Source: Papaver somniferum
Taxonomy: Eukaryota > Streptophyta > Magnoliopsida > Ranunculales > Papaveraceae
DNA length: 64,000 bases
Direction of reading: 5' to 3'
Assembly (NCBI RefSeq): GCF_003573695.1
Contig: NC_039359.1
Coordinates: 77,948,783 to 78,012,782 of the forward strand
Shown here: positions 45,525 through 56,999 of the stretch, in pieces
Position numbering within the stretch: position 1 is the first letter of the stretch
How the letters are laid out: every line of letters begins with the position of its first letter
Translations under genes and position numbers: made by a program
The notes under the pieces: generated by a model
Told to the model about the DNA's origin: nothing
The model's input: the letters and a program-made list of their open reading frames with translations, nothing else
Database searches by the model: none

Positions 45525-48357
45525 TGTTAGAGCATTGCTCGGTTGAACCCACCAAGCGTTGGTATGTCAAGTTTGGTTGTCATATTTTAGTGAATCAAAA
45601 CTCATGTTAAGAGTCGTTTGGTTATTTACTAGAGTTAAACTTCGTATAGGTTAGCTTGAAAGAATTAGGATATGAGACATTACAAGTATTGAGAAGTATT
45701 GAAGATGTGAAGAAGCAAGGATCTACAACGACAACAATCATCCTTCCACTTGAGGTTAGTGGTATTTGACTTGACCTGTTTCATTCCCTAACATATCTTT
45801 CAAGTCGTGCATATTGGAAACATAACTGTGAAGCATATATGAACTCTATATAGACATGGTATTAAGGAATACAATACGAGGTTTATTACTTAACCATTAA
45901 ACTTTGTAGATAAGACATCTCCATAACCATTTGAATGTTATTGCGATTATGTATGGGTATGAGGTGAGGATTTCATCCTAGGGAACAATGTTTACATGTG
46001 TTCTAAGGAAGTAAGTTCAGAAACTTGTTTGTGAACCAAAAAGGAAATTGCCAGGAGTTATTAGTTTTGTTATTCATTGCATATCTTATGAACAACCAAT
46101 ATGTAAGATAGAGTACAACCGCTCAGACCTTGTTGTGTTCTTGGTAGAACTATTCACAAAGTCCTGGCTTATATAGTGGTATAACTTTTATTAGTAAAAC
46201 CAATCTTAAGTAATAACCTGTGGTATGATCGGATTATGTCTGACCTTGGGGAAAGAAAACGATCCTAGTAAGGGAAAGGGAACCAATCCTTATAAGGAAA
46301 AGGGAACCGATCCTAGTAAGGGAAAGGGAACCGATCCTTGTAAGGGGTGCAGTACATCAAGGGGAACCGATCCTTGTATGGAGTGCAACAAGGTTTATAG
46401 CAGAAAGGGGAACCGATCCTATGGACATGTGCAACACATATAAGTTAGATACCATATATATGTGGGGAACCGATCCTAGTACCTAGTCAACCAAATCTTT
46501 GGGAAGCTAGTGTGACTATGCGTAGTACTGACATGGAGGTAGAACCGAAACTTGTTTTGGTAGAACCGTTAAACCCATGATTGTGATTGAATGTTGGTTT
46601 GATCAATCACATATTTCTTGAAAGTCAGATGAACCAATTCTAAACTTGTTTGGAAGTGTGGCAAATCGGTTTCAAGGTTGTAAGTGTGAAAAAGAACTTA
46701 CAAAGTAAAGATGTCGACAAACTTTGAACACGTGCTTTGAATGTTTATTTATATAATTGTTCAAAGATATTCCTTAACGGTTAAGGGAAGAGAATCCCAG
46801 GATCGAAACATAAGTAAGTTAAGAATCTTTTAATTAAGGTTATTAATTTCATTTTGTTGGGAAATTACATAATTAGTAATGTGCATTTACTAATTAGATT
46901 TTCCGAGAGATTTCGGTCGTTATTTTTCGACAGAGCATTTCCAGAAATTAAGGAAACCCAATTTGTGCATTAATGATTATCTTAAGAATATTTTCGGTTT
47001 TGCAAATTCCTTGGTGACCAAACGTCCTTGTCTATAAATACAAGAAGTTATCCTTTCTAGCATACTAATCCTTCGTAACAACATATTTACTCTTTTGTTG
47101 TTATTACTGGTGTAGCCGCCTATCGGAGAGGAGAGTAATCTAATTAGGTGAAATTCCTTACGGACGCTCGGTTTAAAGTCTTCTTTGGGATTGAGAAGCT
47201 CTAGCGCGACCAGTTGGTGGGAAACTAGATAATTGTAGTTAATCTTTTTTTTCGATTGATTAACGGTGGTTGAAATCTGAATGAACCTAGTTTGTTTATT
47301 CTTGAGAATCTTCTCTTCTGATATAAGATTAACTCAAACTAGTTCAGAGTTTCGACATGGATCTTTAGAATGTTGTTAGTTCTAAAGACGATCTTGTGAT
47401 AATCCATTGTTAACAGACTCTGTTTTGTGCGTGATTGATCACAAGAGATTCAAGTGATTGTGTGCAGGTTTTTATTGAAGATTTAAAAATATTTGAAGAC
47501 AAAGAAGATATTGAAGATCTGACTTGGGTTTTACAATCTTTGGTGTGCACAATACTTTTTTCGGTAAAAGAGGATCCAATTAATAATCGGTTTATCCTTG
47601 TGGTAGATTGGATTGATTAATTGAGTAGATCGGCATCAACACGGTTCTTCGGATTAAAGGTGTTATTGGCTTAATCTTAATCGATTACCTTTGGGTGATT
47701 GAACATAAGATAGATCTAGACCCGACGAAGGAGTTTATGTTGAGATAAACGGAAGAGCCTTTGTCCGACTCATATCACTTGGTTGAATAGAGTTAATACC
47801 AAACAGATTTCTTGTTCCTTTACTGTTTGGAATACGAACCAAAGGGATTGATCCAAGTACATGACTTATTTAAGTTGGAGGCGTGGGAATACAGACGGAA
47901 CTAGGTGAACTATAGGGTTAGTTACTTGGTCTCAACTATACGAAGTTAGTGTAATTTTGTGTAGTGGCTTAATCCTGAGAGTATTCAATTCTGGACTAGG
48001 TCCCGGGGTTTTTCTGCATTTGAAGTTTTCCTCGTCAACAAAATCTTGCCGTGTCATTTACTTTTATTTTCCGCATTATAATTTCTTTATTATAATTAAA
48101 GTAAATTACACAAACGTTAATAACTATTTACTTGATAAGCAATCCTATTGTGTTTGGTTAAGTCCGAACCTTTGTATCAAGTAAGCATACGTCGTTGTTG
48201 TGTTGTCTCGATATCGTATCCATAGATGATCACGCGAAGTGTGAACCGATTAGTTGTATTGTCTCGACTCAGTCCATAAACAATCATTTTCGGAGAAAGG
48301 ACTTACAGGTAAGAAAAGTTTTAGCTTGAGATATATTTGGTTACCCTCGCCTTTTCA
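45525..48357 (+). repeat. 5' LTR of the nested 2.8 kb-LTR element
   Basis: TGTTAGAGCATTG to CGCCTTTTCA, 2833 bp. TCTATAAATACAAG near 47031 is the probable TATA box. The last 300 bases contain ATTGTCTCGA twice. Confidence 0.88.
46250..46480. repeat. GGGAACCGATCC tandem repeat in the 5' LTR
   Basis: About eight copies of GG(G)AACCGATCCT(A/T)GTA, first with 22-23 bp spacing (46257-46350), later more spread to 46480. The same array is in the 3' LTR at 52795-53010. Confidence 0.85.
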
Positions 48358-48359
48358 AT

Positions 48360-48371
48360 TGGTATCAGAGC
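48360..48371 (+). other. Primer-binding site of the nested element
   Basis: TGGTATCAGAGC, an exact match to the usual initiator tRNA-Met site, two bases after the 5' LTR. Confidence 0.9.
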
Positions 48372-48426
48372 AGGCAAACACGAAAAGATCTAACAATCTG
48401 TCTTTGGTGCGATCCAACCTATAAGA

Positions 48427-49218
48427 ATGAATCCAAAGGATGATTCAGTTAACGTAAGTCAAGATAATGAGAACAAGATCTCAAGGAAAACCAATGGAAA
48501 TTGGTCTCGAAAGTCTTTTCGAAAATCAAAGAAAAAGTCCATGACTAATAATTTGATTACGAATCAGGTTCCTGATCAAAAAGGGGTGAGTTCGAAACTC
48601 AAGAAACATGGTTTGCACTCATCTCCAATTCCTTGTGAGAAATCTTCTGAAAAGGGATTCGATTCACTTGTTTTCCCGAGTTCTGAATTTGCTAAAATGA
48701 TGGAAAGCTTTTTCAAACATATTGAAAAATTTTCAGAAAAGGGTAAATCCGTTGACAGTCTAGATGATGTCCTAGAACTTATTGTTCAAATGAATGTAAT
48801 AATATGTGAAGGAAAGTGAGAAACACTTAGTCTTCAAAATAATCTAATAGATTATGAGGAACAGAAATTGGTTTTATGCAATGAAGTTCGTCAACAAACT
48901 ATAGAGTGTGAAAACCTTACTCATTCGCTGGAACACTCACAGATAAGGAATAAGGCCCTTATTGAGAATCTTCTCTATAGTAATATGCCAAGAGGTATAT
49001 ATGAACAAGTGTTTAGAAAAAATTTCCAACAAGGAATGAAAACCTTAAGAGGACATATAGAACGTCTTGAACAAGAGACGTTAGCAAACTGTCGACTGGA
49101 AGATCTAGACGAAACGGGTTCAAGTTCAAGGAACATACCATCCTGGGAGAAAAATGTAATTAAGGCTAATGTATCTCACAATTCCCTTAACAAAAAGGAT
49201 GGGTTCAGAACCCACTAA
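48427..49218 (+). pseudogene. Unrecognised coiled-coil protein frame of the nested element
   Basis: Starts at ATG 48427, 56 bases after the PBS, where gag would begin. The first 45 residues are Lys/Ser/Asn-rich and basic. EFAKMMESFFKHIEKFSEKG and a heptad-like Leu pattern follow. A TGA at 48817 interrupts the frame, which is open again in the same register to 49218 with further charged helical sequence (EVRQQTIECENLTHSLEHSQ). There is no CCHC knuckle, protease or polymerase motif. The position suggests a gag-like role but sequence alone does not show it. It could be a captured host coiled-coil gene. Confidence 0.5.
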
Positions 49219-49724
49219 GAAGAACATGATTATGTTCAAAAGGGAGAAAGATCTCCTCCTGAAGTGTATGATGAGGATTATCTTCATCCCAGTACTTAAC
49301 CGCATTGGAGTGTGCATCCTTACCTTTCCCAATCCTCGGATGTAAGGAAGTACACATACCTGGGAAGCTGGTATCCAACTAATATCTCTTATTCAACATA
49401 GAGAGATTACACAATCTACCTTAAAGATATTAATCATCTGTTTGGTAGAAAGGTTGTCTTACAACAACTTGTGTAAAAAGGATAAGCTAGTATCTATTGA
49501 TACCGATTTTTGGAGATAATCTCTTTAAAAAAAAATATTGTGTTGCTGTAACACATTAGATGTGAAAATCTTTTTCAAATCTTGTCAGAATTATTTATTT
49601 AAGGATGATATCTAAGTTAGGAATGTGTTAAAGGTATTCCTTGTATTAGTACTCAAGGTGTCAGAGAACTTATACAAAAGAATGAACTCTCAAACAATAT
49701 CTCAAGCACAACTTCTGAAAAGCC

Positions 49725-50123
49725 TTGAGTAGAATGACTTCTACGGAAAATTTACATCTTGATAACACCTTCAAGAAATCTGGTTATGAAAACATCGATA
49801 ATGAAAAAGATGATATGACTCATCTCCTTGTCCAAAACAGTTTGGATGCTAAGGTTGATATTATCAATCTTCGACAAGTCCTTCTCAGTACCATCGAAAC
49901 TCATCACAGACAGGCACCATTACTAAGAACTGTTATCCATAACCAAAGGAAACTGATTAAACTTGGAATCGGTAATAGGGAGTATGCAAGAAATATTAAT
50001 CGGAAGGTTAATGCTTTAGCCTGTGAACATAACCAAGGTATTGTGTGCAGAATCCGAGATGTCAGTCGAGATGTTGTTGATGAAGATCCTGAAAAATTTG
50101 AGGAAATTGAGGATGACCTCTGA
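49725..50123 (+). pseudogene. Second unrecognised charged helical frame of the nested element
   Basis: An open frame of 132 codons in a different register from the first. It has DAKVDIINLRQVLLSTIETH, a basic middle (HNQRKLIKLGIGNREYARNI) and an acidic C-terminus (VDEDPEKFEEIEDDL). It may be the distal part of the same protein, separated by about 500 bases of decayed sequence. No family recognised. Confidence 0.4.
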
Positions 50124-50871
50124 AAAACTCCTGTCAGAAGGTCATTAGAGATTAAGTTATTTGCTGTATTATTTAATCCTGTATAATAGATCAATTTGTG
50201 ATTTCTTTCATTGATTGTACTGGTCTATTATGAGTGAAACTATTATGAATAAAATTATTTGATTGGTAATTTTTTCTTGTGATAGTTTTCGGTTTACATA
50301 ACCTGTGCTTAATTGTTTTTATCTTATTACTATGTATGTTTATGTGATGTTTGATTTCGGTTTTACCACCTTAATATTCGATCTTATATATTGTGAACCC
50401 TTATGGTTTAGGTGACTTTTTGATTTAGGGGGATTAAGTTCTAGCCCTAGTAGGTAGGCTTTATCAAAGGATCATGAGGGGTTCTAATAGAAACAATATG
50501 TGAAAAAGTCACAATATGTTGAATCGGTTTTGGTTTGCATAAAAGCATATGTGTTTCGACGGTTTTCAACTTTTGCTTGCAAATGTGAAAACCGGTTTTC
50601 AACTTTTCTCTGGTAAAGGTTGAGGTGTGTTGTTATTCTTTTGTTTATGCATAAAGATGACAACATGGTGATATTTCGATATCAATTCTCCCTGGATGAA
50701 GATGCTATCATATTGGAGAAGTGGATGCGAAATTTGAGGTAACAATCTTGTTAGTTAATTGTTTTCCTGTTTAAGAAAAGCCTGAATTTATATTATATAT
50801 ATTTGTTGCTTTTGCTTAACAAAATTTAGGTTCAATTGATATTTATTCCATGATGTGTGTGTGGATGTGTG

Positions 50872-51105
50872 TTTCAATTGGTTCCTGTTAAGAAAAACTA
50901 TTGTTATCCTGCTTTATTGTGTGGTATCAATCGTTTAGGCTTACAAAATTTCGGTACAATTGGTGTGCGTGTGATTCAATTGGTTCCGGTTAAGAAAAAC
51001 TATTGTTATCTTGCTTTTGTATGGTGTCAATTGTTTAGGCTTACAAAATTACGGTGCAATTGCGGTGCTTTTAATGTCTATGTTGTTTCAATTGCTTCCG
51101 GTTGA
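50872..51105 (+). repeat. Tandem repeat, about 2.3 x 102-112 bp
   Basis: TTCAATTGGTTCC(T/G)GTTAAGAAAAACTATTG starts at 50873 and 50975, and TTCAATTGCTTCCGGTTGAG at 51087. Between them TTTAGGCTTACAAAATT recurs at 50935 and 51036. It lies in the 3' non-coding part of the nested element. Confidence 0.8.
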
Positions 51106-51694
51106 GGTGAATAATTATGCAAGTTGATTTATTTTGGTTTGTATGAATTTTTTATGGCTTAGCGAAATAATTTGTGAACAGGATGAGTTGTTTAGTCCAA
51201 TTCAATTCCGGATAAGAAACTAAGTTAATTATGATCTTAGTTTGTCTTATCAAAGTAAGGTTTCAGTTATTCAAGTCTAATCGAATGCCTAAACAAGGAA
51301 ATGCTAGTTAACTAACCTAGTATTTGGCTTGTTTAAAATTGAAAGGTCTAAGTTTATGGATAATTAGAACCTGATGAGAAAAATGGAGTTTATCTTTATT
51401 TTGGTCTTATCGAATTAAGAGGTTTTTTTTTGAACAATCGGTTTAGCAAAGGGACTAATGTGATTAGTTATTTTTGGTTTGATAAACTAAATGGGAGAAA
51501 TTGTTTCGGACAATTTTTTTCCTTGGTAACATATCAAAATAAGACTACTTGTAGTTTCGGTTTTGATAGTGGTTATCAGAACATGATGTGTGGAACCCTC
51601 GTTCCTAACTCTACAGGTTTGCAAGTCTATTCTGAGATTTGTAAGATTCTTTTCGTGTTGTCCTTTATTTTTTCGTTTCTTTGTCATTTTTGTG

Positions 51695-52069
51695 AAGAGA
51701 AGGGGGAGAAATATATGGAATAAACAGGTGGTGTTGGTATTGATTTTATATTGATTGGCATCTCTAGGGAAAAGAACATTGGTACTTGAATGTTTTATCT
51801 AACGAAAGAGTGAAAGCACAAACTAAGGGGGAGTAACATGTCATATAGATTGGTATAACAAAGACGTGCGTATTAAATATCTACTGATCCTCCTTAGGGG
51901 GAGTATTTTCTTTGTTATTATAATGTCAACAACGGCATTTTCAAGGATTGAATGTAAGCAGTTTTGCTGTGCTGTAGAATCGGGAATCAAGCGGAGTGTA
52001 TGAATTCTTGTAATTTGTTTATCCATATCGTGTAAGAGTTTTGTCACTGAAATTGACAAAGGGGGAGAT
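51695..52069 (+). other. Polypurine tract and upstream GGGGGAG series
   Basis: AAAGGGGGAGAT at 52058-52069 adjoins the 3' LTR. GGGGGAG also occurs at 51703, 51823 and 51898. A string of such tracts before the 3' LTR is a known trait of SIRE/Maximus elements and supports that affiliation. Confidence 0.7.
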
Positions 52070-54581
52070 TGTTAGAGCATTGATCGATTGAACCCACCAC
52101 GTGTTGGTATGTCAAGTTTGGTTGTCATATTTTAGTGAATAAAAACTCATGTTAAGAGTCGCTTGATTATGTACTAGAGTTAAACTTCGTATAGGTTAGC
52201 TTGAAAGTATTAGGATATGAGACACTACAAGTATTGCGAAGTCTTGAAGATGTGAAGAAGCAAGGAGCTACAACGACAACAATCATCCTTCCACTTGAGG
52301 TTAATGATATTTGACTTGAATTGTTTCATTCCCTAACGTATATTTCAAGTCGTGCATATTGAAAACATAACTGCGAAGCATATATGCACTCTAGATAGAC
52401 ATAGTATTAAGGAATACAATACGAGGTTTATTGCATAACCATTAAACTTTGTAGATAAGACATCGCCATAATCATTTCAAGGATATTGTGATTATGTATG
52501 GGTATGAGGTGAGGATTTCATCCTAGGGAACAATGTTTACATGTGTTCTAAGGAAGTAAGTTCATAAACAGGTTTGTGAACCGAAAAGGAAATTGCCAGG
52601 AGTTATTGGTTTTGTTATTCATTGCATATCTTATGAACAACCAATATGTATGATAGAGTACAACCACTCACAACTTGTTCTGTTCTTGGTAGAACTATTC
52701 ACAAAGTCCTGGCTTATGTAGTGGTATAAATTTTATTAGTAAAACCAATCTTAAGCAATAACCTGTGGTATGATCGGATTATGTCTGACCTTGGGGAAAG
52801 GAAACCGATCTTAGTAAGGGAAAGGGAACCAATCCTTATAAGGGAAAGGGAACCGATCCTAGTAAGGGAAAGGGAATCAATCCTTGTAAGGGGTGCAGTA
52901 ATCAAGGGGAACCGATCCTTGTATGGGGTGCAGCAAGGTTTATAGCAGAAAGGGGAACCGATCCTATGGACATGTGCAACACATATAAGTTAGATACCAT
53001 ATATATGTGGCGAACCGATCCTAGTACCTAGTCAACCGAATCTTTGGAAAGCTAGTGTGACTATGCGTAGTACTCACATGGAGGTAGAACCGAAACTTGT
53101 TTTGGTAGAACCGTTAAACCCATGATTGTGATTGAATGTTGGTTTGATCAATCACATAGTTCTTGAAAGTCAGATGAACCAATTCTAAACTTGTCTGGAA
53201 GTGTGGCTAATCGGTTTCAAGGTTGTAAGTGTGAAAGAGAACTTACAAAGTAAAGATGTCGACAAACTTTGAACATGTGCTGTGAATGTTTATTTCTATA
53301 TTTGTTCAAAGATATTCCTTAACGGCTAAGGGAAGAGAATCCCAGGATCGAAACATAAGCAAGTTAAGAATCTTTTAATTAAGGTTATTAATTTCATTTT
53401 ATAGGGAAATTACTGATGAGTGCTAAAAAGTGCATATTTCTATATATTTTTCTTGGCATTTAACTCATCTTTTGTGCATTAATTCTACATTTTATCCCAT
53501 ATTCTGTATTTTCTTTGTTTTCACGAATAAATATTTTTATTAATTAATTTTGCATTTTTAGGTTGTAAATAAAGTTTGGATGAATTGCGGAGCGAAGAGA
53601 GAAGAAAAGTAATGAAAAGTCGGGAGGAGTTACACAAGGAAGCCGCGAAGAATGTCGTGCACAAGACCAAAAGGCTAGAAGTGGGCTTGAAGAGGAAGAA
53701 TTGTTCTTAAAGAAGATATGGGCTTGGCATACCCAAGGCCCAAAACCCTTACCCAAACCCATTTTCTATATCCAAGCCCGTCTCGGATTTCAGCCGTCAG
53801 ATCGAAGCATTTCAGCATCCTACGGTCGCTCCATCATCGCACATCAAACTCCGAAGCCCCCGCTTTACATCGCAACGCCCATCTCCATCTTGGGTCGTCC
53901 GTTTTGCTACATCCCTTCATCCGACGGTCGCTCCACGCTTACCTCTGTATCGCCGTTGGATCCAACTACCATCTTCCCATCCATCGCTCCATGTCGTAGA
54001 TCATCAAACCTCGCTGAACCCGCCTAACACCCAAGTATCGAACACCCTATACCCAACCAAACGCACCTTTCTTCCCAAAACCATCGACTCCATCTTCTCC
54101 ATTCCTCTACAGACGCCATACCACCACCTGCTCCTCCACCTGCTCTCCCAACTGCTCCGCCATCACCACCATAATCACCACAGCGTCAAACAATGATAAC
54201 CCATCATTGTTCCCCTCTCCCTAGTCCCTCTACTTTACTTATTTCACACATTTTCAACCGAAACCCTAAAGTGTGAACTAGGTAAATTAGGTTGATCTAG
54301 AGGCAAATTGACGGTATGGGAAGCAAGAGAAGACTAATTCTAAGCATGGGTCGAAGTTTGATTGGAGTCAGAGATGAGGTAAATTTCTAATTTTAATTTC
54401 TAAAACCCTAATTTTTCTGATTTGGGAACCTTTGGGGGGAAATCAATTGTACGTCTAATTGAAGCATGGGTTGGTTGATTGGGTTGTTATCAGTGTGTTA
54501 GGTGAGTGAATTTTGGATTTTTGGGTACACCCTAACTTCACTGATTTTTGGGGATTTTTCTTATATGTATAAATAGGGGAT

Positions 54582-54612
<31 letters not shown>

Positions 54613-56999
54613 GGGTATCAAGGGGGATGATCTCTGGACTAGCCAGTAGAGAATTGAAACAAATTTTATGCAATTCCAATTTCTGTTCTTCTTATGCAGT
54701 TAACAGTTGAATGTTATGTGTATGTTGTGTTTGAATTATTTTGTATGATGAATGCTTGTGTTTGTAATATGTTGAGCATGAGCTAAGTAGCATTAAGTTA
54801 AGGCTCAGTTGAAGCCTTATGCACTGTCAAATGGTGAATTGCTAGGATAGTTATCCTGATGTATGTTTTGATTGAGCAATGGGAAGAGATTAATGCTTAT
54901 AGTGCCTGTGATTGATTGTTCTGTCAAAAGACAGTCATTGCTAGGGGCAAACTAGGGAGCAAATTAGTTTTCCTCCCATTCTAGATGTATGCATAGGATT
55001 TTCAACTCAACCTAGGATCACACTGCTTGGCTAGGACACAAAGGTGGATACTAGGCCTTAGCTTAGCCACAACCCTTTTTACAGTCACTTAAATTCAGTT
55101 CTGTTTTGCTTCATGTTCAGTTTATCTCCTTACCTGTTTTGCTTGTTTAATTCCTTGCAATTTGTAGCTGTTGTGCACTGAAATCAGCGCACAAACTCGC
55201 CCTGCCCTTGGCTTACAGCCTTGGTTCCCTGCTATTGTTATTTTATATCCTATGCCATTTAATCTTTGTTGTGCTGCCATCTTGTGTTAATTGCTTTGCT
55301 TTGCTAACTGTTTTAGTGCTATTCACTGCCTTCATCCATCACTGCTCACTGCCATAGTGCCTTGTCTCCATTGCTAGCTTAGGAAAACTTCTTGTATGCT
55401 CCCACTCCCTGTGGATTAACCCCTACTCATCCCTATACTATAAAACTTGGCCTTGTATACTTGCAAGTTTTGTGTGCAACCCCATTTCCACACCAATTAC
55501 AGAATTAGTAATGTGCATTTACTAATTAAATTTTCCGAGAGATTTCGACCGTTGTTTTTGGACAGAGCATTTCCAGGAATTATGGAAACCGAATTTGTGC
55601 TTTAATGAATATCTTGAGAATATTTTCGGTTTTGAAAATTCGTTGGTGTCCAAACTTCCTTGTCTATAAATACACGAAGTTTGCCTTTCTAGCAAACTAA
55701 TCCTTCGTAATAACAGATTTACTCTTTTGTTGTTACTGGTGTAGCCGCCTATCGGAGAGGAGAGTAATATAATTAGGTGAAATCTCTTATGGATGCTCAG
55801 TTTAAAGTCTTCTTTGGGATTGAGAATCTCTAGCGCGACCCTTTGGTGGGAAACTAGATAATTGCGGTTTATCTTTGTTTACGATTAATTTGATTGACTA
55901 ATGGTGGTTGAAATATGATTGCACCTAGTTTGTTTATTCTTGAAAATCTTCTTTTCTGATATAAGATTCACTCAAACTAGTTTAGAGTTTCGACATGGAT
56001 CTTTAGACTGTTGTTAGTTCTAAAAATGATCTTGTGATAATCCATTGTTAACAGACTCCGTTCTGTGCGTGATTGATCACAAGAAGATTCAAGTGATTGT
56101 GTGCAGGTTTTTATTGAAGATTTTAAGAAGATTTGAAGACAAAGAAGATATTGAAGATCTGACTTGGGTTTTACAATCTTTGGTGTGCACAATACTTGTT
56201 TCGGTAAAAGAGGATACAATTAATAATCAGTTTATCCTTGTGGTAGATTGGATTGATTAATTGAGTAGATCGACATCAACACGGTTCTTCGGATTAAAGG
56301 TGTTGTTGGCTTAATCTTAATCGATTACCTTTGGGTGATTGAACATAATATAGATCTAGACCTGAAGAAGGAGTTTATGTTGAGATAAACGGAAGAGCCT
56401 TTGTCCGACTCATATAACTTGGTTGAATAGAGTTGATACCAAACAGATTTCTTGTTCCTTTACTGTTTGGAATACGAACCAAAGGGATTGATCCAAGTAC
56501 GTGACTTATATATAAGTTGGAGGCGTGTGAATACAAACGGAACTAGGTGAACTATAGGGTTAGTTACTTGGTCTCAAATATACGAAGTTAGTGTAATTTT
56601 GTATAGCGGCTTAATCCTGAGAGTATTCAATTCTGGACTAGGTCCCGAGGTTTTTCTGCATTTGCTGTTTTCCTCTTCAACAAAATCTTGTTGTGTCATT
56701 TACTTTTATTTTTCGCATTATAATTATTTTATTATAATTAAAGTAAATTACACAAACGTTAATTTCTATTTACTTGATAAGCAATCCTATTGTGTTTGCT
56801 TAAGTCCGAACCTTTGTATAAAGTAAACATACTTCGTTGTTGTATTGTCTCGATCTCGTATCCATAGACGATCACACGAAGGGTGAACCGATTAGTTGTA
56901 TTGTCTCGACTCAGTCCATAAAAAATCTCTTCCGAAGAAAGGACTTATAGGTAGAAAAAGTTTTATCTTGAGGTATATTTGGGTGCCCTCGCCTTTTGA
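52070..56999 (+). repeat. 3' LTR of the nested element, interrupted by a solo LTR
   Basis: Matches 45525-48357 along its whole length, apart from the 2087 bases of inserted solo LTR plus target duplication (53414-55500). TCTATAAATACACG near 55662 corresponds to the TATA region of the 5' copy. Confidence 0.88.
53414..55495 (+). mobile_element. Solo LTR, 2.08 kb, nested in the 3' LTR
   Basis: Begins TGATGAGTGCTAAAAAGTGC and ends TTCCACACCA. A perfect target duplication ATTAC lies at 53409-53413 and 55496-55500. The undisturbed partner LTR near 46860-46880 (GGGAAATTACATAATTAG) is the empty site. No internal domain is present, so it is the product of LTR-LTR recombination. GTATAAATAGG at 54568 is a TATA box. 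A (TG)n tract leading into a run of 20 G follows at 54580-54615. The start resembles that of the 2.94 kb solo LTR at 9266, suggesting related families. Confidence 0.88.

Larger units (their letters stand above)
45525..56999 (+). mobile_element. Non-autonomous LTR element with 2.8 kb LTRs (SIRE/Maximus-like), nested in the chromovirus
   Basis: LTRs 45525-48357 (2833 bp) and 52070-56999 (2843 bp after removing a nested solo LTR) begin TGTTAGAGCATTG. They end CCTCGCCTTTTCA in the 5' copy and TTTTGA in the 3' copy. Flanks GCCAG (45520-45524) and GCCAC (57000-57004) are a 5 bp target duplication with one mismatch, and joining them restores the chromovirus RNase H frame. TGGTATCAGAGC (PBS) follows the 5' LTR and AAAGGGGGAGAT precedes the 3' LTR, both usual for SIRE/Maximus copia elements. 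The 3.7 kb internal region has no reverse transcriptase or integrase, only two unfamiliar frames, so it is a large non-autonomous derivative. Confidence 0.85.

Noticed and set aside
46225..46443. Lys/Gly repeat protein frame
   Set aside because: Translation of the GGGAACCGATCC tandem repeat in the LTR.
53701..54027. 108-codon Pro/Ser-rich frame
   Set aside because: Lies within the solo LTR and has another overlapping frame of similar length; no homology recognised.
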